Below, one piece after another: positions 42,005 through 51,441 of a stretch of 64,000 bases of DNA (the first letter of the stretch is position 1; each line of letters opens with the position of its first letter). Under the pieces are notes generated by a model. The model saw nothing but the letters and a program-made list of their open reading frames with translations. It made no database searches and was not told the DNA's origin. A program made the position numbers and the translations under genes. The DNA lies in the NCBI GenBank assembly GCA_026936335.1, contig JAPMXV010000069.1:248001-312000 (forward strand), written 5' to 3'. This DNA is from Mantamonas sphyraenae. Lineage: Eukaryota > CRuMs > Mantamonadidae.

Positions 42005-43724
42005 ATGTCCCGAGAAGGTGGGTTGATGCCATGGTGGGCGTTTGTGTGTCGTTTTGGCAATGGTGGCATGGTGGAGGATGTGCTGCATTTCCTTTGCCGG
42101 GAGGGCAGGACACCCCCCACGCACCACAGCAGCCCAGCGCTGGCAACCCACCCCATGTCCACCTGTGCGATGCGTCGCCCAACGCATCCGGCAGTCTGCA
42201 AACAATGGAACGTCGGGGCTGGGCGGGGAGGGAAGGACCTTGGCGTGCACCGCGTCATACTCGTCTGCCGCAGCAGTAACGCGTCTAACAACCAGCACAT
42301 CCTCACAGAATCTGAACCGGGTGAAGCAGGCGCAGAGACCTCGCTGGACTTTGCTGATTGGGTAGAACTGCTGCAGAGTGGCGATCATGAACGCGTTTGT
42401 AGTGCACTGGAGGCAGTTGGAGAGGTGGGTGTGGGACTGCAGCGCACGTCAAGAAGAGGATGCAACCATGGAGTGCGTGCTGACACGCGGAGCACAGGAG
42501 TTGAGTTTCGATGGTGAGAAGCTGGGAGACACAGAGGCGGCGGCGCTGGCCACGGCTCTTTGTACAAACAGCGCCTTGCAGACACTGAACTTTGCCAACA
42601 ACAGCATCGGGGCAGAAGGAGCGGCAGCGCTGGCACAAACACTTTGTGCAAACAGCACCCTGCGGACCCTGATGCTCTGGAACAACAGCATCGGGGCTGA
42701 AGGAGCGGCAGCGCTGGCACGCGCCCTGAGCGAGAACAGCAGCTTGCAGACACTGTACCTCTTTTACAACAACATCGAAGCAGACGGAGCATCACTGCTG
42801 GCCCAAGGACTGAGTGACAACAGCAGCTTGCAATCGCTGAGCGTCAGCTACAACAGCGTCGGGGACGAAGGAGCAGCAGCACTTGCGCAGACACTGAGTG
42901 AGAACAGCAGCTTGCAGATCCTGATGCTCTACGACAGTAACATCGGAGCAGAAGGAGCCACAGCACTGGCAAATGTACTGGGTGAGAACCGCAGCTTGCA
43001 GATCCTGGACCTTGGCCACAACAAGATCGGGGCAGAAGGAGCAGCCGCGCTCGCCAACAGACTCGAAAGCAACACCCACTTGCAGTCACTGTACCTCTAT
43101 GACAACAACATCGGAGACGAAGGAGCAGCAGCGCTCGCCGACGGACTCGAAAGCAACAACCACTTGCAGTCACTGTTCCTCGATGAAAACAACGTCGGGG
43201 ACGAAGGAGCAGCAGCGCTGACCATGGCAATGCAAGGCAATCGGTCGTGCTGGAAGATCACCGGCGTTCAAAGTGGCTCTTTGCAGTCCCTGGTGGAGAG
43301 AAACAAGAAGCAGCACGTGGAGTTTGTGGAGTGTGGGGACGTGGAGAAGATGAGAGAGTTGAGAGAGTGGGGTGTGCCTGTGGACACATTTGCAGGTGAT
43401 GGAGGGAAGGAGACTGCGCTGGAGCGAGCAGTGAAGGGTGGGGATGAGAGGGTGGTTGAGGTGTTGCGGGGGTGGGGCGCCAAGCCGAGGATGGAAACGG
43501 TGGAGATGGTGAGGAAGGCAGGGTGGAGAAAGGCGTGGCATTGGATTGGGTGGAGTGGACAAGTGGATGGGGCGATGGAGGTGGCGTTGGTGATGAATGC
43601 GGAGGAGAGGGAGGTGATGTTTGAGTGTGGAGGGATGGAGGCGTACGAACCGACTGCACGGTGGATGACACTGCCGGATGAGGTGATGGAGAGGGTGATT
43701 GGGTGGGTGGCAAGGGGAGGGTGA
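42005..43724 (+). CDS. LRR plus ankyrin-like protein 7
   Basis: Exons 42005-42017 (MSRE), 42309-42424 and 42498-43724 join in frame to about 451 residues. The first mini-exon matches that of LRR4. The 73-nt last intron ends GTGCTGACACGCGGAGCACAG. The leader is FADWVELLQSGDHERVCSAL. About nine LRRs follow, with more varied sequence than in the neighbours (NNIEADGASLLAQGL, ANVLGENRSLQILDL, ANRLESNTHLQSLYL). The C-module is GDVEKMRELREWGVPVDT, GDERVVEVLRGWGAKP, LPDEVMERVIGWVARGG, and the stop is in GGGTGAGAC. The long first intron (291 nt) holds ATGGAACGTCGG, the mini-exon of other copies, so alternative first exons are possible. Confidence 0.75.
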
Positions 43725-43943
43725 GACGAGGAAGTGCGAGAAGATGGTGGAGAGGAGGAACAAAGAGTTTTTGAAGGTGGAGCGCAGGGGCAGGCAACCC
43801 ATCTTGGAGCTGTTACATTCTTGCAGAATCCCAATGTAGGTAGAGTGGGGTGGACAGAGGACGTGCGGGATGGAGTGGTGGTGGAGAGGGTGGCGGCAGA
43901 ATGCAAAGTTGGCGCGCACTCACAACGGGAAGAGCAGACAACA

Positions 43944-45748
43944 ATGAACTCATCAAAGAGGACAGAGTGGTGCAATTTGCTGAAGGCCGGGGATCATGAA
44001 CGGATTTGCAGCGCATTGGAGGCAGAGGGAGAGGTAGGGTTGGGACTTGTAGAGGGGGGGAGTGGAGTGCAGGTGCGCTGACGCGTGGAGCACAGAAACT
44101 GTGTATGGATGGCATGCAGCTAGGAGGTGCTGAGGTAGTAGCACTGGCACAGGCCCTGCGTGAGAACCGCAGCTTGCAGAAACTGGACCTCACCGACAAC
44201 GGCGTCGGGGACGAGTCAGCAGCAGCGCTGGCGCAGGCCCTGAGCGAGAACAGCACTTTAAAGACACTGCTGCTCGAGGGGAACCGCATCGGAGCAGCAG
44301 GAGCAGCAGCACTTGCGCAGGCCCTGAGTGGCAACAGTTGCATACAGAACCTGTACCTCAACGACAACGGCGTCGGGGACGAGGGAGCAGCAGCACTGGG
44401 GCACGCACTGACTGGGAACAACACCTTGCAGACGCTGAGTTTCTTGGACAACCGCATCGGAAACGAAGGAGTAGCAGCACTGGCGCAAGGCCTAAGTGTG
44501 AACAACACCTTGCAGAGCCTGAACCTCGAAAACAACTTGATCGAGGCAAAAGGAGCAGCCGCACTGGCGCAGGGACTGAGTGAGAACCACAGCCTGCAGG
44601 CACTGAACCTTTGCAACAACAGCATCGGTCCAGAAGGAGCAGCGGTACTGGCACAGGGACTCTGTGCGAACCACACCTTGCAGACCCTGGATCTCTGGGA
44701 CAACGGCGTCGGGGACGAAGGAGCAGCAACATTGGCACGGGCCCTGAGCGACAACAGCATCTTGCAGACACTGTACCTCGGCAGCAACCGCATCGGGAAC
44801 GAAGGAGCGGCAGCACTGGCGCAGGCCCTGAGCGAAACCAGCAGCTTGCAGAGCCTGAACCTCGAAAACAACTTGATCGAGGCAAAAGGAGCGGCCGCAC
44901 TGGCGCAGGGACTGAGTGAGAACCACAGCCTGCAGGCACTGAACCTTTGCAACAACAGCATTGGTCCAGAAGGAGCAGCGGTACTGGCACAGGGACTCTG
45001 TGCCAACCACACGTTGCACAGACTGAATCTCTGGGACAACAGCATCGGGGACAAAGGGGCTGCAGCACTGGCGCAGGCACTCAGTGACAACGGCTGCTTG
45101 CAGACACTGGACCTCAGCTTCAACAGCATCGGAGCAGAAGGAGCGGCAACACTGGCGCAGGCCCTGAGTGTGAACAGCAGCTTGCAGAGTCTGGAACTCT
45201 ACAACAACGCCATTGGCGCTGAAGGAACAGCAGCACTGACAAAGGCAATGGAAGCCAATCGGTCGTGCTGGAGGATCCCTGGCGTTTTCAATGGCACTTT
45301 GCAGTTGCCGTTGGAGAGAAACAAGAAGCAGCACGTGGACTTTGTGGAGTGTGGTGACGTGGAGAGGATGAGAGAGTTGAGAGAGTGGGGTGTGCCTGTG
45401 GACACATTTGCAGGTGATGGAGGTGAGGAGACGGCGTTGGAGCGAGCAGTGAAGGGTGGGGATGAGAGGATTGGGATTGTGGAGGTGTTGCGGGAGTGGG
45501 GTGCCAAGCCGAGGATGGAAACGGAGGACATGGTGCGAAAGGCAGGGTGGAGAAAGGCGTGGCATTGGTTTGGGTGGGGTGGACAAGTGGATGAGACCAT
45601 GGAGACGGCGTTGGTGATGAATGGGGAGGAGAGGGAGGTGATGTTTGAGTGTGGCGGGATGGAGGCGTATGAACCGACTGCACAGTGGATGACACTGCCA
45701 GATGAGGTGATGGAGAGGGTGATTGAGTGGGTGGGGAGGGGAGAGTGA
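43944..45748 (+). CDS. LRR plus ankyrin-like protein 8
   Basis: Exons 43944-44033 (MNSSKRTEWCNLLKAGDHER) and 44096-45748 join in frame to about 580 residues. The 62-nt intron ends GCGCTGACGCGTGGAGCACAG. About fourteen LRRs are present. A four-repeat block (NLENNLIEAKGAAALAQGL to AAVLAQGLCANHTL) occurs twice at 336-bp spacing. The C-module has GDVERMRELREWGVPVDT and a two-residue insertion (GDERIGIVEVLREWGAKP). Its conserved tryptophan-rich segment reads WHWFGWGGQVDETM, and it ends LPDEVMERVIEWVGRGE. The stop is within GAGTGAGTGG, a near-perfect donor. Upstream sequence (43734-43943) is homologous to that of LRR6. Confidence 0.8.
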
Positions 45749-46230
45749 GTGGGAGGGACGCCAAAATGAAAGGGTGTGTTCAAACCGGCGTTGCATTCCC
45801 AAAGACAACCGTGTGACGATGGCTACCCCTTCCCCTTCCCCTTCCCTTTCCCATCCTGCGTCGCCGTCGCCTCACCCACATCCTCCTTTTGGGCCGCTTG
45901 ACCACCCCCTGAGTTCCGCGGGTGCCACGGCCAACCCTGTGGCCATCACCTTGCCTTTCCTTCTCCCACATGCCATAGTTGCAGAACCACGTCTGCGTGC
46001 ACCCATCCTCACCCAACGCCTCGTCTGCTCGCCACGGGTCACTTAGGGTGGAGCAGGTCGGCCATCCACTGCCTGGCCGTCTGACCGGTGCGTGGAATTT
46101 GGGGAAGTTGGCATACACGCAGAGTGGGAGATTGCGGGCCCAAAGAACGGAAGATAAGGGCGTGGGGCGTGAATGGGAGCCGGAGATGACGGGACCACCT
46201 CGACAAGTAGGTGCATTGCTGATCAAACCC
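45749..46230. other. Convergent spacer, LRR8 and NTPase 3' ends
   Basis: I see no gene in this stretch. It begins with short CCTTCC repeats near 45829 and should hold the 3' ends of both transcripts. Confidence 0.5.
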
Positions 46231-48513
46231 TCACTGACTTTCATTCTCAGTGGGCTCTTGCTGCCGCCCCGGAGAATCCTTGTCGTCTCGTTGTGGATTG
46301 CACACAGAGGATGAAGTGGCTCGGTGCAATTTCTCTCGCCACTCCGGGTGGTCAGTGGATGGCGGCTGCGAAAGGAGAGCCAGCATTGCCTTTGCACGCC
46401 TGCATGCATCGTTTCCGATCAGCCGCACCGAGGCGATGTCACCCGTCTCATGTGTCGAGTTGGACAGGTCTTGCAGGATCTGGATCGTCTCTACGACCTC
46501 CATGTGCTTTTCTGTGATCTCCGAGGCCTGCTTTGCCTCCTTCACTTGCAAGATGTGTTGAAGGTGTCGCACATTGGCATACCGCGGTGATATTCTGTCG
46601 TGGATCTTTGCCGCCTGTGCAACAGCCTTTTCCGAAAGCTTTCCAGCCATGTCCTGGTCTCCTTGCTCCCGCAATACACCCGCGGCGTTGATGTATGCGT
46701 TCTCCAGGTCAAAAGCAAGCATGAGGTCGTGTGGGTACTCTCGAGTCAGATCTTCCTGCTGCTTCACTGCTTCCAAGGCGGCGTCGATGCACCCTTGGCG
46801 ATCCCCCCGCAACGCCATCACTTCGGCACGCAGTTCCTCCACTTCCACTAGCAGCCTGCGCTTGTTCTTCCCGTCAGACATCTCATGCACATTCTCTTCC
46901 AACTTGGTGAGCTTCTTGTGGCCCAGCTCCTCTTGCTTGCTCTCCACCACGGCCATCACTTCCTCGCTGAGCAGGAGATGCCGCACGAACGGATCTGGCC
47001 ACCACAGCTGTCTTGCCAATTCCATCCCCCTCACAAGACACGTTTTCCTGAGGTCGGCATCTGTGAGGATGCTCAGCTTCTTCGAAGCCGTGAGGTACCC
47101 AAGGCTGGCCTCGTTCTTGAACCGATCCACGACGCCGCCTGCTTCCATGACATCCAACAGGTGGGCTAGGTGCATCCCAACTGCTGTTTTTGCAGAATCG
47201 GTCACCGCACGCTCCCAGGCCACGTGGTTCAGCGCCCGAATCAGCGACACCTGCGCGTGCTCATCACCCACAGGAACAATCTCCTCAATCAGCTCTGCAT
47301 AGCTCTGCTCCACCTTGTACATCCCTCCATTGGACTTGGATGGCACCAGCACAGAAACCCCTTCCAGAACACGCAATGCATCCACCGCCTCCTTGCCGGA
47401 ACACCGACTCGAGCACCCCCTTTCCAGGACCTCTTCATCCACCAGCGCACGTGTGTCTTTGGACAGCATCCGCATCACACGGACCATGCATGCGGTGCAA
47501 TCGTTCAGTGCCTCCAGCTTCTCCAGGCGTCGCATGCGCTTTGCTCGCCCACTGTGGTTCGGTGAGCCTCCCAGCAACAGCGACGCAGGCGCATCTACGT
47601 TGGGTCGATCCGGGAAACGCTCTTTAAACGTGTGAATATACTCCCGCACGAGATCAATGGCGTTGTGCACACTGCTGGCCACACTCATCCGTTCCTCTTC
47701 CGTCGCCTTCAGCCCTTCAGCGCAAAACATGGTCATGAGCTCCTCCTTGTTCATCTTGGGCGACAGCTGTACAACTGTGGGTGCAAACTCTTGTAGAAGC
47801 TTTGCTGCACCCGAGTCACGCGTGACGATCACCACAGCCCCTTTCTTCAGGCCCACACGCTCGACAACACGAGGCAGTCGGCTCCTGTCCTCGTGACGCA
47901 CCCCGTCAAGCACCATCACCCATCGCTGGTTCTCGTTACGTTCGTACAGCTGCTGCACACGTTGGACGACGTGTGAAAGGGTGGTGCCGACGCGCACGTC
48001 ACCGGCCGTGGTCCCGAGACGCTGGTCCAGGTCCTGCAGGCACTCGTCCAGGCCGTCTCCCGTGCCAATGAGCCACTGTGTGTCGTCTAAACGACCTTCA
48101 CACGGAGGCAATGTTGAGTCTTCATCATACAGATAGTCCAGGACAGTCTCCATGCGTCGTCGAACGTGTTCAGAAACCTCGCTGTGTTTGGTTTGCTGCA
48201 AGTTTGCCAAGGCAGACGTCTTGCCGCTTTTTGTTGGCCCAGACACCACCACGAGCTGGCCAGGCTCCACGGATACAGCCTTCATTGCAGATCGCTCGAT
48301 GGTGTTGACAGAGGTGGCGGAAAGCCGTGCGCTGCGATCGCGAGCGTCGTTCTCGGCTTCGAGTCGCTCGTTCCACCAAGTGCCAACAGCAGTGAGGCCA
48401 AGGATTCCCGCAGCAACCTGGACGACGTTCGAAGCGATAGTAGTGCGTGTTTCCCAGGATACGGGGGTGGGTGGTGTGGGTGGGGCCAGGCGATGCCGCG
48501 TGCGGGAGAACAT
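46231..48513 (-). CDS. STAND-type (NB-ARC/NACHT-like) P-loop NTPase with TM anchor and TPR-like C-terminus
   Basis: From the Met at 48513 the protein has about 760 residues. A hydrophobic segment at 28-47 (SNVVQVAAGILGLTAVGTWW) is a likely N-terminal membrane anchor, followed by a charged coiled stretch. Walker A is GPTKSGKT at 92-99, Walker B is RWVMVLD at 197-203, and a sensor-like GAVVIVTRDSGA lies at 225-236. These are followed by VVQLSPKMNKEELMTMFC, the arrangement found in NB-ARC/STAND ATPases, which act as nucleotide-driven switches in immune and death signalling. The C-terminal about 250 residues are helical with TPR-like content (CIDAALEAVKQQEDL, AGVLREQGDQDMAGKLSEKA). It has no LRRs of its own yet lies between LRR8 and LRR9 on the opposite strand. 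An in-frame Met at 48663 would add 50 basic residues. Subfamily is uncertain; ATPase class is fairly sure. Confidence 0.7.
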   Translation of the reverse strand: MFSRTRHRLAPPTPPTPVSWETRTTIASNVVQVAAGILGLTAVGTWWNERLEAENDARDRSARLSATSVNTIERSAMKAVSVEPGQLVVVSGPTKSGKTSALANLQQTKHSEVSEHVRRRMETVLDYLYDEDSTLPPCEGRLDDTQWLIGTGDGLDECLQDLDQRLGTTAGDVRVGTTLSHVVQRVQQLYERNENQRWVMVLDGVRHEDRSRLPRVVERVGLKKGAVVIVTRDSGAAKLLQEFAPTVVQLSPKMNKEELMTMFCAEGLKATEEERMSVASSVHNAIDLVREYIHTFKERFPDRPNVDAPASLLLGGSPNHSGRAKRMRRLEKLEALNDCTACMVRVMRMLSKDTRALVDEEVLERGCSSRCSGKEAVDALRVLEGVSVLVPSKSNGGMYKVEQSYAELIEEIVPVGDEHAQVSLIRALNHVAWERAVTDSAKTAVGMHLAHLLDVMEAGGVVDRFKNEASLGYLTASKKLSILTDADLRKTCLVRGMELARQLWWPDPFVRHLLLSEEVMAVVESKQEELGHKKLTKLEENVHEMSDGKNKRRLLVEVEELRAEVMALRGDRQGCIDAALEAVKQQEDLTREYPHDLMLAFDLENAYINAAGVLREQGDQDMAGKLSEKAVAQAAKIHDRISPRYANVRHLQHILQVKEAKQASEITEKHMEVVETIQILQDLSNSTHETGDIASVRLIGNDACRRAKAMLALLSQPPSTDHPEWREKLHRATSSSVCNPQRDDKDSPGRQQEPTENESQ

Positions 48514-49233
48514 GGTTTGGTGGCGGCCGGGCGGAGAGTGGATGAGAAGGATACGGTGATGTGTGATGGCTTGGTGATGTCTATTCATGCTTCTGTGACT
48601 CACGGTACGCAAAGAGGCAGACCGCGGCAAGCACGCCGACGATCCCCGGATTCCATTGACCATCAGCGCTGACGTCTCCTCCAGTGCGGCGCATGACTGC
48701 TGAAGCGCTGGTCACGGATGATGGGAAGGAGGGACGGTGGGGTATTGTGTGTGGACACGTCCATCCGCACACGTGGGTTGAAAGAGCAGCAAGATGAGCG
48801 ACGAGGGAGCAAGGTGGAGAGGGAGCTAGGTGGAGATTCAACCGTTGCGCAAGGATCAGATTGCCGTCATTGGCATTGTATGGGACGCCTGAGGCGGCAG
48901 GAGGAGGGGCAACCGTTGTTCCTTCCATGCTGGTGGCACTGATGGACAAAGGCAAAGTGATGTGTGGAACACTCTAGGGATTGGTAACAGGTCAAGATTG
49001 CACTGGGTGGAGTGAAAGAGGGCATGTATGGGCGGTGGAGGCAGGCTGTGTGCTCTTTGTCCTCCGTGCGGGGGTTGAACCAACGCATATTGCACACACA
49101 CACAACTTCAGAACTGGTATCGGGTAGGGAAATGCAGGCTCATTGGGGACTTTTGCACGTGTGTGGGTGGGATAGAGAGACACGCGGAGGAAAGGGAGGA
49201 ATCAGCAGGGCGCTGACACAATATCGCAGGAAT
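48514..49233. promoter_or_regulatory. Divergent intergenic region between NTPase and LRR9
   Basis: About 720 bp separate the two divergent starts, so promoters of both genes should lie here. A CTGAC followed by TATCGCAG just before the LRR9 start (about 49213-49230) suggests a 5' UTR intron or missed upstream exon. On the minus strand a frame ending at 48581 encodes a hydrophobic C-terminus (NPGIVGVLAAVCLFAYRES). It could be a small tail-anchored product or chance. No clear TATA box is seen. Confidence 0.4.
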
Positions 49234-51066
49234 ATGGGCTTACATGAAGATGAATGGGTGGAGTTGTTACAAAGCGGGGACCGTGGGCGGATTGTGGAAG
49301 CTTTGGAGGCTCAGGGAACGGTGAGTTGGCGGAAAGAATTCGGGAGGGATTGGGAGCGTGACGATTGATCGTCGCACAAGGGGAAGGGAAGGAGGGATGG
49401 GGGTAGGGTGGGAGTGATCGTGAGTACGCAAGGTGGAACGTATGTTGACGCGACACACACACAGGGATTGGAGCTTAACAATGTGGACCTGGGAGACAAA
49501 GAAGCGGTGGCACTTGCGCGGGCGCTAGCTCAGAACAGCAGCTTGCAGACGCTGTACCTCGGCGACAACAGCATCGGAGACGAAGGAGCAGCAGCACTGG
49601 CGCAGGGACTGAGTGACAACAGCAGCTTGCAGACACTGAATCTCGGAAACAACAGCATCGGGGCAGAAGGCGCAGCAGCGCTGGCGCAGGCACTGAGTGA
49701 GAACAGCAACTTGCACACGCTGTACCTTGGTAGCAACAACTTTGGGGAGAAAGGCGCAGCAGCACTGCGGCAGGCACTGAGTGAGAACAGCAGCTTGCAG
49801 GAGCTGTACCTCGGAAGGAACAGCATCGGTGACCGGGGAGCAGCAGCGCTGGCGCAGGCCCTGAGTGAGAACAGCAACTTGCAGACGGTGTACCTTGGTA
49901 GCAACAAATTTGGGGACAAAGGCGCAGCAGCGCTGGCGCAGGCACTGAGTGAGAACAGCAGCGTGCACACACTAAGCCTCGGCTGGAACAGCATCGGGGC
50001 AGAAGGCGCAGCAGCACTGGCGCATGCACTGAATGGAAACTCCAGCTTGCAGACGCTGAAGCTCTGGGGCAATAGCATCGGGGCAGAAGGAGCAGCGGCG
50101 CTTGGGCAGGCACTTTGTCAGAACGGCAGCTTGCAGACACTGGACCTCGACAGCAACAGCATCGGGGCAAAAGGCGCAGCAGCACTGGCGCAGGCATTGC
50201 GTGAGAACAGCAGCTTGCATTCCTTGTACTTCAGCCTCAACGACATCGGGGACGAAGGAGCAGCAGCACTAGGGCAGGCACTGAGTGAGAACAGCTGCTT
50301 GCAGACACTGTACCTCGAGGGGAACGATATCGGGGCAAAAGGTGCTGCAGCACTGGCGCAGGCACTGAGCAAGAACAGCAGCTTGCAGACACTGAACCTC
50401 AGTACCAACACCATTGGAGTACAGGGAGCAGAAGCTCTTGCTCAGGCGATGAATGGCAATCGGTCCTGCTGGAAAGTGTACGGCGTTCGCAATGACGCGT
50501 TGCAGTCCCTGTTGGAGAGAAACAAGAAGCACCACGTGGAGTTTGTGGAGTGTGGGGATGTGGAGAAGATGAGAGAGTTGAGGGAATGGGGTGTGCCTGT
50601 GGACACGTTTGCAGGGGAGAGGGGGAAGGAGACTGCGCTGGAGAGAGCGGTTGAGCGAGGAGAAGAGGTGATTGTGGAGGTGTTGCGGGGTTGGTGTGCG
50701 ACTCCGAGGATGAGAACGGTGGAGATGGTGAGGGAGAAAGGGTGGAGGAAGGCGTGGCATTGGATTGGATGGGGTGGACAGGTGGATGAGGCGATGGAGG
50801 TGGCGTTGGTGATGAATGAGGAGGAGAGGGAGACGATGTTTGAGCGAGGTGGGATGGAGGAGTATGTGGAGGAGGGAGGGTGGGGAGGGTGGGTGACACT
50901 GCCGGATGAGGTGATGGAGAGGGTGATTGGATGGGTGGGAAGGGGTGCTGCACCGGCAAGAGTCGCTGAGGGGAGGTCATGGGAGACGAGGAAGCGAGGG
51001 AGAGATGAGGTGGAAGTGGAGGAGGAAGCTGAGGTGGAGAAGAAGCAACATATCGAGGAGGATTGA
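49234..51066 (+). CDS. LRR plus ankyrin-like protein 9
   Basis: Exons 49234-49320 and 49465-51066 join in frame to about 562 residues. The intron is 144 nt, with donor GTGAGT and GTTGACGCGAC before a CACACACAG acceptor. The leader is MGLHEDEWVELLQSGDRGRI. About twelve LRRs follow. A stretch of at least five (from NSIGDRGAAALAQAL through NKFGDKGAA to NSIGAKGAA) matches LRR6 nearly base for base, although LRR6 lies about 9 kb away beyond the NTPase gene. The C-module (GDVEKMRELREWGVPVDT, GEEVIVEVLRGWCATP, LPDEVMERVIGWVGRGA) is followed by an acidic tail. That tail ends EVEKKQHIEED, a diverged form of the VEKRQRVEEE tail of LRR1-3. The gene converges on the patatin gene. Confidence 0.8.
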
Positions 51067-51441
51067 AGGATTGGGGGGATCAGCAGCACAAAAATGGAAG
51101 TCCTTTTGATGCGATAGGGGTCGGAGGCAGAGGAGGAGGAAGTGGGGTGAGTATACTTGGTGGATTCGAGTGAGGGGATGGACAGGTGGAAGAGGTGCGA
51201 AGTGCTGTGGTGGATCTGCAGCTGCAGCTGGACGAACTGAAGGCCAATCAGGAGGCGAGTGGTGAAGGGGGGATTTCCTGAGAATGAAGCAACCCATCCA
51301 TTCATGGTTCCCATGAACCAGGAGGATGTCAGGGGTGTGAGTGAGACGCATGTGATCCACCTGGACACGATGATCACCCAACGAGTGGACGGGGGGGGTG
51401 TCTGCCCAAGAAGATACTGGCTTCATTGGATGGCCACTCCT
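51067..51441. other. Convergent spacer, LRR9 and patatin 3' ends
   Basis: I see no gene here. Both neighbouring transcripts should end in this stretch. Confidence 0.5.

Noticed and set aside
42378-42497. Alternative LRR7 N-terminus MAIMNAFVVHWRQ (and the similar MQRIGGRGRG of LRR8)
   Set aside because: These read the leader exon in the wrong frame and then through the intron. Splicing the CTGAC-containing intron restores the conserved leader found in sister genes.
36188-51377. Long minus-strand frames opposite the LRR genes (Cys/Ala/Ser-rich, up to 558 codons)
   Set aside because: They are antisense shadows. The LRR unit is 84 bp, a multiple of 3, so one antisense frame stays open in every repeat.
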